Under the pieces are notes generated by a model. It saw nothing but the letters and a program-made list of their open reading frames with translations. It was not told the origin of the DNA and made no database searches. A stretch of DNA of 64,000 nucleotides from JAJPKK01 sp963787675 (GTDB lineage: Bacteria > Pseudomonadota > Alphaproteobacteria > Rhizobiales > Xanthobacteraceae): NCBI GenBank assembly GCA_963787675.1, contig CAWBDV010000011.1, positions 124,001 through 188,000 on the forward strand, written 5' to 3'. The number at the start of each line of letters is the position of its first letter. The first letter of the stretch is position 1. The position numbers and the translations under genes are program-made. Below, in pieces: positions 26,014 to 35,685 of the stretch.

Positions 26014-26027
<14 letters not shown>
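25146..26027 (+). CDS. modD: ModD protein (quinolinate phosphoribosyltransferase-like)
   Basis: A 293-residue homologue of nicotinate-nucleotide diphosphorylase. Motifs are TPYGDLTTQALGI near the start, TRKNVPGAKSYAVRAVRAGGAVMHRLGLSE in the middle (active-site Arg and Lys region), and the barrel end LIAAAGGVNAANATAYAKAGAGILVTSAPY. ModD proteins are typical of molybdenum loci in nitrogen fixers and their substrate is uncertain. ATG at 25146 is preferred because TGGAG precedes it; an ATG at 25134 is in frame. Its 3' end overlaps nifA copy 2 by 14 bases. Confidence 0.88.
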
Positions 26028-27726
<1,699 letters not shown>

Positions 27727-27979
27727 GACACTGGCTCCAACGTCCCCGGCGCGCAATTCCTGTCCCTGTAACTTTGCTGTCTGTTTATCAACAGTATGAC
27801 CATGCTTCATCTGTCTGTCGCGCTCAATTTGCGGGCTTCGCTGAGATAAACAGGGCGCTGACATGGCTATTTTTTACTCTGATTTCAGCTATCTACGTAC
27901 TGTTCCGTAGCTCCAGAATATTGCCCTTCCGGATCGCCTCCGCACATGCACGCGGGACAAAACAGTTGACCCGGTCGCA

Positions 27980-28816
27980 TCAGAGATGTTGGCCGCCGTT
28001 GATCTGGATTTCCTCGCCGGTGACGTAGCTTGCGCCGTCCGAGCACAGAAAGAAAACCACTCTCGCAACCTCGTCCGGCATGCCGATGCGCTGCATCGGG
28101 ATGCTCGGAGCAAGCACCGACTCGGTTTCCGGCGAGAGGATTTCCGTTCTGATCTCGCCAGGCGCGATCGCGTTTACCCGAATGCCATGGGGCGCGAAAT
28201 CGTGGGCCATCTCGCGGGTAAGGCACGCAAGTGCAGCCTTTGAGGTGGCATAAGCGGTGCCGGCGAACGGGTGCACGCGCGATCCGACGATCGACGTCAC
28301 ATTGACGACCGCGCCGGCGCCCGCCTTCAATTCGTCGAACAGTCCGCGCGCCAGAAGGATCGGAGCGAGGAAATTGACGTGGAATACCGTCATCCACGTC
28401 TCGACCGGCGTGGTCAACGATCCAAGCCGCGACCCGTCCGGGGCCTTGGGCGAAATGCCCGCATTGTTGACCAGCGCATGCAATGGGCCGCCGTCGAGGC
28501 GTGCCTTGATCTCGCGGATCGCCCGCGGCACCGCTTCGCGGTCGCCAAGGTCGACCTCCACGTGGTCCTCGGGACCGGCATCCCACGGGCACAGCGCCCG
28601 CTCGAACGGATGGCGCGAGCAGGTGATGATGCGCCAGCCGGCTTGTGAGAAAAACTTGACGGTAGCGTGCCCGATTCCGCGCGATGCCCCTGTCAATACC
28701 ATGGTGGGACGGGCGGTTGATTTCGCAGCGGGCGGCTGAAGGCCCGCTTGAACCGGACATCGGTCGGAAGCGACCGCATGCGAGAGGAGTGAAGGAGCCG
28801 ACGCGGTGACGTTCAT
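27980..28816 (-). CDS. fixR: FixR, short-chain dehydrogenase upstream of nifA
   Basis: A 278-residue SDR protein. Its Rossmann motif TGASRGIG is at 42-49, NNAG near 125, the catalytic Tyr and Lys are in YATSK, and the end is YVTGEEIQINGGQHL. Order and sequence match FixR, the first gene of the fixR-nifA operon of Bradyrhizobium, whose enzymatic role is unknown. About 250 bases separate it from nifA copy 2. Confidence 0.93.
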   Translation of the reverse strand: MNVTASAPSLLSHAVASDRCPVQAGLQPPAAKSTARPTMVLTGASRGIGHATVKFFSQAGWRIITCSRHPFERALCPWDAGPEDHVEVDLGDREAVPRAIREIKARLDGGPLHALVNNAGISPKAPDGSRLGSLTTPVETWMTVFHVNFLAPILLARGLFDELKAGAGAVVNVTSIVGSRVHPFAGTAYATSKAALACLTREMAHDFAPHGIRVNAIAPGEIRTEILSPETESVLAPSIPMQRIGMPDEVARVVFFLCSDGASYVTGEEIQINGGQHL

Positions 28817-28945
28817 GAACGACTAGGTCGCAAGGAACGCAGCCGCTCGCCGGACGGTATCGATACCATATCGCATGTTGGCCTCCGAAGCCGCCTCAGG
28901 AAGCGTCTTGCCGCTTGATGACGAACGCGACCAATGGCAACCGAT

Positions 28946-28990
28946 TCGTGACGGCGCGACTTGTGACGGCGCGACTTGTGACGACGCGAC
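28946..28990. repeat. Three tandem 15-base units in the fixR leader
   Basis: Three copies of TYGTGACGRCGCGAC at 28946, 28961 and 28976, each carrying GCGAC. GCGAC-like half-sites recall the binding sites of RegR/ActR-type redox regulators that control fixR-nifA in Bradyrhizobium; this assignment is an inference. Confidence 0.55.
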
Positions 28991-29026
28991 TCTGTAATAG
29001 TGCGCCTTTATGACAACGCGAACTTT

Positions 29027-29042
29027 TGCAGGATTCGGGCCA
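29027..29042 (-). promoter_or_regulatory. Possible sigma-54 promoter of fixR-nifA
   Basis: On the minus strand TGGCCC-GAATC-CTGCA keeps the GG-N10-GC core but departs from consensus at two positions. Bradyrhizobium fixR-nifA has such an autoregulated promoter, which makes this plausible. Confidence 0.35.
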
Positions 29043-29142
29043 AGCGGGCGTAGCGTCGCCACGCAAGAGTCTATCGTAATCGGCATGGTAAATGCATTTT
29101 CTGGTCCCGCCGGATGCGATTGCGCAGAGCGCCTGTGACTTT

Positions 29143-29170
29143 CGCGACAAATTCATCGCATTTTGTCGCG
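29143..29170. promoter_or_regulatory. Inverted repeat upstream of fixR (operator candidate)
   Basis: CGCGACAAA (29143-29151) and TTTGTCGCG (29162-29170) form perfect 9-base arms around 10 bases. It could be a regulator site, for example of a RegR-like protein, since it contains GCGACA twice in opposite directions. Confidence 0.5.
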
Positions 29171-29249
29171 ATCCTGACCTCCGTTTGTCGAGTTGCTGCG
29201 AAACACCGTCTGATCGCAAAGCAACTTGGCTGAAGCGACGAGAGATCCG

Positions 29250-29505
29250 AAGCGTTTGGTGTTCCCGAATACTGAAAGCCTGATCGACGAACCGCTGAGC
29301 GGCGGCCGGCGACTTCAGGTAGGCAATGAAAACGGCAGCGTCAGCGATCGAGGAAGCGGTGAGCGTGATCGGATAAACGATTGGCGCGTGGCTTGAAGCC
29401 GGAAACGTTTCGACAATCCTGACCCTTGGCTCCGCCTTGGCGGCGGTCGCATGGACGATGCCGAGGCGTGACCGGCATTGGTCCTGTGTTCAAACGTTCT
29501 CGGTA
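29250..29505 (-). pseudogene. Remnant of modA (molybdate-binding protein C-terminus)
   Basis: On the minus strand the frame reads LGIVHATAAKAEPRVRIVET, then FPASSHAPIVYPITLTASS and AYLKSPAAAQRFVDQAF. This is the C-terminal lobe of periplasmic molybdate-binding ModA. The N-terminal two thirds are absent and a TGA lies just upstream. It suggests that a molybdate transporter operon once continued here and was cut during insertion of the accessory DNA to the right. Confidence 0.6.
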
Positions 29506-29725
29506 CGCTGACCATAGAGCCTGGCGTACTCGTCGCGGACGTCGAAGGGGATGAACTTACGCGCGATGAACCCACCCTTACCGGCGGGCGTGACCTTGGT
29601 CGCGGCTCGGAGGATAGGATTCTACTAGATACAAAACCGTTTTGTGGCAGAACATCCAGGATTGCCATTGGTAAAATGCCGATGGCATCAACAAACTATT
29701 GAGTGGCAAGGACAGGAATGATGGT

Positions 29726-29780
29726 TGGTGCGGGCGGAGGGACTCGAACCCTCACGGGGTTACCGCCAACGGATTTTAAG
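29726..29780 (-). other. 3' fragment of a tRNA-Leu gene (probable att site)
   Basis: On the minus strand the sequence runs from CTTAAAATCCG (anticodon loop, UAA) through a variable arm to the T arm GAGGGTTCGAGTCCCTC and acceptor end ending in CCA at 29728-29726. The 5' half (acceptor strand and D arm) is absent to the right. This is what is left when an integrase-borne element inserts in the 3' half of a tRNA gene, so 29726-29780 is a likely attachment repeat. The intact tRNA-Leu should lie at the other end of the element, outside the window. Confidence 0.75.
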
Positions 29781-29839
29781 TGCGGTTGCCGTTAGCTAAC
29801 TACCTGATCCTAAAAATGAAATCAAGATGAAAAATCCAG

Positions 29840-29862
29840 TGTGCTAAAAACTGTGCTAAAAA
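29840..29862. repeat. Two direct copies of TGTGCTAAAAA beside the tRNA fragment
   Basis: TGTGCTAAAAA occurs at 29840-29850 and 29852-29862. Short direct repeats close to an att core can be integrase arm sites. No gene is seen in 29781-30047. Confidence 0.4.
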
Positions 29863-30047
29863 ACGCCCGCTGCATGGCTGAATAGGCAGCCAAGGCGACA
29901 TTTGTCCAACCCGTCTACCTGTCTTTTCGATAAGAAATCGTTAACCGCCCCGCCGTTCTGGGGGGCCACGATTGCCAGTGTCATACCAGGCTCATTTGCC
30001 GATCAAAGTCCAGGTCTGAACTGTCGTTCCAGCGCATAATCGCTCTC

Positions 30048-30740
30048 ATGATTCGTCCCACCGCATTTCCACCGCCGTGTGATCCGCTCGATGAGTGGAT
30101 CGATGAGGCCTGTCAGTCCGATCCGCTCGCTCCATATGTGGACGAGGCAGAGCCGGAACGCGGTCCGCCTTTGACTAGGGACGAACTTCATGCCGCGCGC
30201 GCTTGCCTTGCGAAATGGCAAGCGCCGGTAGACTTTGCGAACGCCACAAAGGCTTTGTGCGATCGGTGCGGGTCTGAGGACTGGTTTAATCGCCCGCACC
30301 TAAAGTTCCTTCACGATGCCTACGTTCTTGCGGAACTGGTGAGCCTGACGCCGCTAGACAGCGTCCGCCTCGCGGGGCCATCTGAGCAGTGGCCCGACGG
30401 CCACGTGAAGGTATCGGGTAAAACTCACAATATCGAGGTCACGAGTACGCATGGCGGGCGGAAGCTAGGTGAGGAATACCGTAGCGTGAAAGCGCCAACA
30501 CTCAACCCGGTAAGCGATTGGGCTGCGCGCGCCGAGTCCATTCCGGACTTTCTCGATGAATCGATGAACGCAAAAAGCAAAAAGAATTACAGCAGTCCTT
30601 GCTGGCTGGTGGTCTATCTCAACATCAACGAGTACGGCATCCGCCAGTCCGAAACCGAACAAGCCATCCGTGCCATCAAGGCGCGGTACGCGGGATCGTT
30701 GGCGACGATCTCCGTGCTCTGGAAACAGAGGCTGTATTAA
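30048..30740 (+). CDS. Hypothetical protein, possibly nuclease-like
   Basis: A 230-residue soluble protein not recognised as a known family. The central stretch PDGHVKVSGKTHNIEVTSTHGG alternates hydrophobic residues with an E-x-T, which is compatible with a PD-(D/E)xK nuclease-type core; the later strands are CWLVVYLNIN and SLATISVLW. It is the first gene inside the accessory region and is followed in the same direction by a PIN-like gene after 91 bases. The nuclease idea is weak. Confidence 0.65.
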   Translation: MIRPTAFPPPCDPLDEWIDEACQSDPLAPYVDEAEPERGPPLTRDELHAARACLAKWQAPVDFANATKALCDRCGSEDWFNRPHLKFLHDAYVLAELVSLTPLDSVRLAGPSEQWPDGHVKVSGKTHNIEVTSTHGGRKLGEEYRSVKAPTLNPVSDWAARAESIPDFLDESMNAKSKKNYSSPCWLVVYLNINEYGIRQSETEQAIRAIKARYAGSLATISVLWKQRLY

Positions 30741-30831
30741 ACGTTTGCTACGAGCATCTATGCCGGCTCGTTATCGTGGCTCGGGCGAATAGCAGACCTG
30801 TCAACCCTTCTTTACCGCGGCGGCCCGCACG

Positions 30832-31416
30832 ATGCTCAAAGTTGTCGATAGCAACTATCTTGGAACGTCAGAACTCCGTGAATATCTTGCGGCCTCCCCG
30901 AAGAATAAGGTGGTTGTTACGGACTATCTTGAATTGGAAATGCTGGGCGGCGACACGTTGGAAACGTTTCTGCGATCGACTGACATTCTCGCGCAGTACC
31001 CACGGCAGATTATTCTTTCAAAGACAACCGATGTCACCGCGAGCCTGCGCGGAAAGAAAAAAGGCCTTAAGAAGCGTCTCACCGACGGAAAGCGCACCCG
31101 CGCCTTCCGCAAATGGTGCCGCATTCGCGAGCGTATTAGACGTGGTGAAAAGACTTTCGAACATGAGCGCTTGCGGGCGCGAGAGGAAGGGCTTGCGCAT
31201 CTTGGCCAGATGCTCGACGGCGCGGCACACTTTAAGGACGATCTCGAAGCGCACGCAGAACGCTATACGGCCGAGGAACTTCACATCATCCGAACCGGTC
31301 AGCCGAACACAAACCCGGCGCCTGCGCTCCGTTCCAGCAATCCGACCCAAACCCACCACGAAACCGCATCGCATGCGGATGCACTAAGGAGGACCAAGAT
31401 CGGCCTCCGCCGGTAG
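30832..31416 (+). CDS. Hypothetical protein with PIN-like N-terminus
   Basis: A 194-residue protein beginning MLKVVDSNYLGTSELREYLA, then NKVVVTDYLELEML and PRQIILS. The Asp in strand 1 and the following DYLELE resemble a PIN domain. A basic middle (GKKKGLKKRL) and an Arg/Glu helical part follow, and the end is Pro/Thr-rich. Its 3' end overlaps the convergent gene at 31384. It may be a toxin or nuclease of the same patch; the fold call is tentative. Confidence 0.6.
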   Translation: MLKVVDSNYLGTSELREYLAASPKNKVVVTDYLELEMLGGDTLETFLRSTDILAQYPRQIILSKTTDVTASLRGKKKGLKKRLTDGKRTRAFRKWCRIRERIRRGEKTFEHERLRAREEGLAHLGQMLDGAAHFKDDLEAHAERYTAEELHIIRTGQPNTNPAPALRSSNPTQTHHETASHADALRRTKIGLRR

Positions 31417-32476
31417 CGTGACGCGGATCGTGGCCGTCAGTTTGTCCGCCGCCTTGCCGAGACGCTTGGCGTCCCATGGAATGGTGTGCATGTGATTGGT
31501 ATCGAAATGGGTCTTCTTGGCCTCGAACTTTTTCGCCTCGCATGTATACAGAACGGGCAGTCCGAGCCCTTCCGCGAACCCGGCTTCGAAATACGCGCCG
31601 TTGTTGTCATGGGTGAGATCGGCGACCACGAAACGCGCGGACCGTATGGCGGCGCGAATCTGGTTATCGATGAGTCCGGCCGGCTGCTTCTCGTTTAGGG
31701 GCCTACGTTCAAATCCGGCGCGGGCCACCGCCGGGTTGAAGCAGTCTTCCAGAACTTTTTGCAGCTGTCGGTCGCCGAACTTCATCGCCATGAAGGCGGT
31801 TCTGCTCGCCACTCTTTGATGCCGCAATTCCTCGTAGCGATTCCATCCGTTCATGGTTAGCTGGAAAGCGATGCGGCCTCCCGGGGCATCGCCATGCGTA
31901 AATAATTTCTGGCTGGCCGTCTCACCCAACAGCCATTGGAAAGCGCCCTCGTTCGACGTTGGCGGAGAGATCGATGCTCCCACCGTCGCCGCGAGCGGTT
32001 CAATCGAGGAGGTCGCGGGCGTTCCGGGAGAATGTTGCTCGTGGCCGATCCAGAGGATCAGGTTATCAAGCTGCTCTTGAGGGTTCGGCGGCGGGCTGGC
32101 AGTCTGGTAGCTCGGGAGGTCCGCTTCTCCGATTTGGAGAGGCTTGCCAGGCCGCTGGGCCTTGCGTACGAGGTGACTAAGGACCGATCGATTGATGTCG
32201 TTGTGGGACAGAAGGGAAGGAAGAAGGGTGTCGGCTTTGCCAACAACCACAAATCCCCCGCACCGGGGGCAATCGTGGAGCGGCGGCGATCCGGGAAGGC
32301 GCTGACATCTCGGGTTTGAGCAGATAGGGGCATTCAAAAAATTGCACGACAGCCTCCGCCAAAATCGAAAGAATAAAGACCTGACGCCCGACCACATCCG
32401 AGCCGTCATGTGCCCGATAGCTCCAACCCGCGACGCGCAAGTTGGCCGACACATTCCCCATCGGCGCCGGAGCCAT
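31384..32476 (-). CDS. Zinc-ribbon protein with nucleoside deoxyribosyltransferase-like domain; +1 frameshift
   Basis: The C-terminal 130 residues (TAFMAMKFGD, RSARFVVADLTHDNNGAYFE, AGFAEGLGLPVLYTC) have the pattern of nucleoside 2-deoxyribosyltransferase/TIR-like folds, including the Asn...Gly...Glu-x-Gly motif. A Cys4 zinc ribbon (CSNPRC...CPRC) precedes it. The N-terminus reads well in another frame from 32476 (VSANLRVAGWSYRAHDGSD, AVVQFFECP), and one extra base at about 32321-32330 would join both. Such domains can hydrolyse NAD or nucleotides in anti-phage defence; that role is an inference. Confidence 0.7.
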
Positions 32477-32570
32477 CTCGTTATTTCGTCCGTCTAAAAT
32501 TTAGATTAGAACAATTCATGAACAGCTTCAATGCGACCCGGGCCTTGCGCCAGAGTTAGGAAAAAAGGCC

Positions 32571-32599
32571 TTGACGTCAAGTATCTTTTTTGATACATT
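32571..32599 (+). promoter_or_regulatory. Sigma-70-type promoter with operator for the toxin-antitoxin pair
   Basis: TTGACG (32571-32576), 17-base spacer, TACATT (32594-32599). The inverted repeat GTATC-TTTTTT-GATAC (32581-32596) lies over the spacer and the upstream edge of the -10 element, a good place for autorepression by the antitoxin. Confidence 0.7.
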
Positions 32600-32612
32600 C
32601 ATCTATCTGAGA

Positions 32613-32963
32613 ATGCCGGAAACACTGAAGCCGATCCCCCTCGTATTCTGGAGATCAAGTACAGGCCGCGAACCGGTGCGAGAGTGGTTGAATGAGCTGC
32701 CGCGCGAGGATCAGCGGAAGATCGGCCGCGACATCGCGAAGGTGCAATTTGGCTGGCCGATCGGCCTGCCGCTGTGCCGCCCGTTAAGTCGAGGATTGTG
32801 GGAAGTGCGATCATCGTTGCCAAGCAAGCGCGAAGCGCGAGTCCTGTTTGGATTTTACGAGGGTATGCTGATCGCGCTGCATGGCTTCATCAAGAAAACA
32901 CAGCAGACGCCGCCCGAGGAGCTGGCGTTGGCGCGTCAACGATTGAGAGAGGTGTCATCATGA
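32613..32963 (+). CDS. RelE/HigB-type toxin (Gp49 family)
   Basis: A 116-residue protein: PLVFWRSSTGREPVREWLNEL, GWPIGLPLCRPLSRGLWEVRS, REARVLFGFYEGMLIALHGFIKKTQQTPPEEL. This is the phage-derived Gp49/HigB-like toxin family, whose members are mRNA interferases acting at the ribosome. ATG at 32613 was chosen to fit the family start and the promoter. The stop overlaps the antitoxin start (ATGA), with toxin first, as in higBA. Confidence 0.88.
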   Translation: MPETLKPIPLVFWRSSTGREPVREWLNELPREDQRKIGRDIAKVQFGWPIGLPLCRPLSRGLWEVRSSLPSKREARVLFGFYEGMLIALHGFIKKTQQTPPEELALARQRLREVSS

Positions 32964-33250
32964 AGAAGAAAAAGAATCCCCACATCGGGTCGACCTTTGA
33001 GAGTTGGCTGGACGAGGCCGGCATTCGTGAGGAGGTGACGGCAGCAGCCGTCAAAGCCGTGATCGCCCGGCAAATTGCCGAGGAGATGAAGAAGCAGCGC
33101 ATCACCAAGGCCCGAATGGCGGGACTGATGCAGACGAGCCGCGCCCAGATCGACCGTCTGCTCGATCCCGAGAATGGCAGCGCAACGCTAGAAACGCTTA
33201 TGCGCGCCGCCCGGATTGTCGGCCGCGAGCTGCGGCTCGAATTGGTGTGA
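32960..33250 (+). CDS. XRE-family antitoxin (HigA-like)
   Basis: A 96-residue helix-turn-helix protein (RQIAEEMKKQRITKARMAGLMQTSRAQIDRLLDPENGSATLETLMRAA) with a Lys-rich start MKKKKNPHIGSTFESWL. It should neutralise the toxin and repress at the palindrome at 32581-32596. Coupled to the toxin by a 4-base overlap. Confidence 0.88.
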   Translation: MKKKKNPHIGSTFESWLDEAGIREEVTAAAVKAVIARQIAEEMKKQRITKARMAGLMQTSRAQIDRLLDPENGSATLETLMRAARIVGRELRLELV

Positions 33251-33421
33251 CATCAGTTCGTCATATCTCGACTGCGGGCTGGGGCTCGTCACACGACCCT
33301 TACATCGGCATGAATCATCGAATGATTCTGCCTCCATTTTCTGCACCTGAAAGCTCCTTTTCAATCAAAGGGCCTCTTGAATAATCCACGATGTCGGGTG
33401 CGTTCACCAAGGCGCATTGCC

Positions 33422-34492
33422 TCAGGTGTCAAGTGACTCCTCCCACTCGGAGCCGAGCACCCATGACAGCGCTGAAAGCTTGCCGCTTAGCAAGCCCCAT
33501 TCGAAGTCATCCCATCCTAAGTTCTTCTTGCCGTATTTCCGCTCGATGCGGCGCGCCGCTTTACGGGCAGTCGCAAAAATCGGCTTCTGGGCCTCAGTCA
33601 GGGTCTCCTCGCCGGTTTCGAGACGGTAGAGCCAATTCTGGTGCCTATTCCACCAGACTTTCTCCCAGAATTCGTTATAGGCGGCGAGGATCGCTTTATC
33701 TCCACGGCGGAGGATCATCGGCCAAGCCTCACCCTCGGTTTCATCCGATGGTATCCATTCGACTTTGTCGCCTTCCTTTGTGTATCCGATCGGATGCCCA
33801 TTTGGTCCGGTTTCTCCGGGCTTCACGGGATCGCGCGTTTCGGCCTTGCTACGCCTCTTCATTCCGAGCAATTCATCATAGGTCTTGAATTCGTCGATCG
33901 TGATGCCGTGCTGCTTGTGTTGCCTGATGAGTTCGGTGATTTCACGCGCTCGGTCGATCCGTCCCGGATGGGCGGCCGTGCTGGGCTGTAGCAACCGAAC
34001 CTGGCGCGTGAGGTCGCGGAGGAGAACCCGCTTAAGCTCGACCACGCTGGCGAACGAGCCGACCAGCGATTTTTTGTACGTCGCCGCCTTGAACTTCCGC
34101 AGCTTAGCCGCCTGCTTGGGATCAACCTTGTCTTTCACAGCTTTTCGCTGGGAGAAATAGAGCAGCGCTGGCTTGCCCGCTGCGACGAAGCGGTCGATCT
34201 CCTCCACCGTTCCGGACGCCGCCACGCCGGTAGCAGTGCCAAGTTTCGTCCAGAACATTCCGACGAGGATATCGCAACGATCGACAAGCTGATCATTGAT
34301 CGCCGACTGGGGTCTGACGCCCGATGTCGGCATTGCATGCGTTTCCCACATGACCGGCAGCAACACCGCGCCCTCGGCATCCGCGTGTTGGGCATTCCAT
34401 TCGTTGACCGCGGCAGTCGCCGCCAGACGCTCTTCCGCGAGATCGGACGGAGAGCCGATCATCACGCGATAGACTTTTGATTGGGTGGGCAT
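33422..34492 (-). CDS. DUF4062 domain protein A
   Basis: A 356-residue protein. The N-terminal 130 residues (VYRVMIGSPSDLAEERLAA, LLPVMWETHAMP, LVDRCDILVGMFWTKLGT, IDRFVAAGKPALLYFS) match DUF4062, a TIR/deoxyribosyltransferase-like fold found in many conflict proteins. The C-terminal 150 residues are Trp-rich and unrecognised (PIGYTKEGDKVEWIPSDE, FWEKVWWNRHQNWLYRL). It faces away from the second DUF4062 gene at 34632, with 139 bases between them. Confidence 0.78.
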   Translation of the reverse strand: MPTQSKVYRVMIGSPSDLAEERLAATAAVNEWNAQHADAEGAVLLPVMWETHAMPTSGVRPQSAINDQLVDRCDILVGMFWTKLGTATGVAASGTVEEIDRFVAAGKPALLYFSQRKAVKDKVDPKQAAKLRKFKAATYKKSLVGSFASVVELKRVLLRDLTRQVRLLQPSTAAHPGRIDRAREITELIRQHKQHGITIDEFKTYDELLGMKRRSKAETRDPVKPGETGPNGHPIGYTKEGDKVEWIPSDETEGEAWPMILRRGDKAILAAYNEFWEKVWWNRHQNWLYRLETGEETLTEAQKPIFATARKAARRIERKYGKKNLGWDDFEWGLLSGKLSALSWVLGSEWEESLDT

Positions 34493-34631
34493 CGATGGTC
34501 AGGCAGCCATGTGGCACTTCCGCAGTTATCTATTGAGTTTCTTCCGCATCCCGGACCAATTGTCAAAAGGAGAACCGAGACACGACGGGGATAGCTGGAG
34601 TACGATGTGGCTCGAATAGCCGAGATTCAAT

Positions 34632-35540
34632 ATGGCGCAAGCAACCACACGACCCAATGTACCTGTTTTCGTGAGTTCGACCTTCACGGATATGCAAGCG
34701 TATCGACGTAAGGTCAAAGACGCGTTGACTCAACTTGAGACAGTTGTTCGGGGCATGGAGCAATTCGGGTCGAAACCCGGCAGTCCGGTCGCGGAGTGCT
34801 TGGAGGTTGTACAGTCCTGTCGTTTGTACGTCGGTGTTTTTGGAATGCGCTACGGAAGCGTGCCGGAGGGATACGATAAGTCGATGACTCACCTTGAGTA
34901 CGACGAAGCACAGAAGTTGGGATTGCCATCGTTGATCTACATTCTCGACGACAGCCATCCGATCCCTGCGAAAGATGTAGAGACCGGCCCCGGGGCGGAG
35001 AAGCTACAGGTGCTGAAGGAGCAGCTTAAGAAGCGGCATGTCGTAAGCTTTTTTACAACGCCCGAAGACCTTCAAGCCCGCCTTATGCATGATGTGCCAG
35101 CTCAGCTTGAACGGATGGGAGTAGAGGTCACGGGCGAACTGGTGGAGGCGGAGCAAGCCGGCGACCTTGAAGTGCTCAAGAAATTTGAGATTTTGCCGAA
35201 GCTTTTTAGCGGAAGGCAGGTCACCATCGAATTCCCGATCGGCAATGTTCGGTCTGCTTATAGCGAAGATTGCGAAGCGCTTCATTTGGAACACGGCGCG
35301 ACTGTTGCGTGCCAAGCGACCATCGATTCAGGCCAGACGTTTTACATCTACGGGGAAAGGGAGATTGCCCTTAAGCTGCTATCCATGCGGAAGGGCTCAA
35401 CTGTTAAAGCCAGAGCCAACACGGCCTTCGGGATTGCGACCCAAGTTATAATAGCTGATGACGAGCCTGTTGCAGAACGGCGGGCCGAGACAGGACTGGT
35501 TATCACGCAAATCATGAGCTCAGAGCCCACGGAGACCTAA
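34632..35540 (+). CDS. DUF4062 domain protein B
   Basis: A 302-residue protein with a clear DUF4062 start: VPVFVSSTFTDMQAYRRKVKDAL, then CRLYVGVFGMRYGSVPEGY and LEYDEAQKLGLPSLIYI. The C-terminal part from about 185 is beta-rich (GRQVTIEFPIGNV, GATVACQATIDSGQTFYIYG) and may sense a ligand. It is divergent from the other DUF4062 gene. Members are often sensors or effectors of defence, but no activity can be assigned here. Confidence 0.8.
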   Translation: MAQATTRPNVPVFVSSTFTDMQAYRRKVKDALTQLETVVRGMEQFGSKPGSPVAECLEVVQSCRLYVGVFGMRYGSVPEGYDKSMTHLEYDEAQKLGLPSLIYILDDSHPIPAKDVETGPGAEKLQVLKEQLKKRHVVSFFTTPEDLQARLMHDVPAQLERMGVEVTGELVEAEQAGDLEVLKKFEILPKLFSGRQVTIEFPIGNVRSAYSEDCEALHLEHGATVACQATIDSGQTFYIYGEREIALKLLSMRKGSTVKARANTAFGIATQVIIADDEPVAERRAETGLVITQIMSSEPTET

Positions 35541-35685
35541 TCGTCGCGCGTGAAGTAGCATAAGTCCCTTACGTCAAATCCCCGGCAACCCTGGCGTCTC
35601 GTTGTGCCGGCTTGCCTGCCTCGACGTGGGCGTGTTGCACCGAGGCCTTCATGCGGGATAGGGCTTGAATCGCGCGCTGATCACA

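Noticed and set aside
28823..29086. Minus-strand 87-residue frame upstream of fixR
   Set aside because: Its middle is only the translated tandem repeat (VAPSQVAPSR-type), so it looks like leader DNA, not a gene.
29490..29625. Integrase N-terminus-like stretch (minus strand)
   Set aside because: The similarity is short, has stops nearby and overlaps the modA remnant, so it was kept only as a note in a finding.
29726..29780. A functional tRNA-Leu gene
   Set aside because: The 5' acceptor strand, D arm and half of the anticodon stem are absent, so it is only a fragment.
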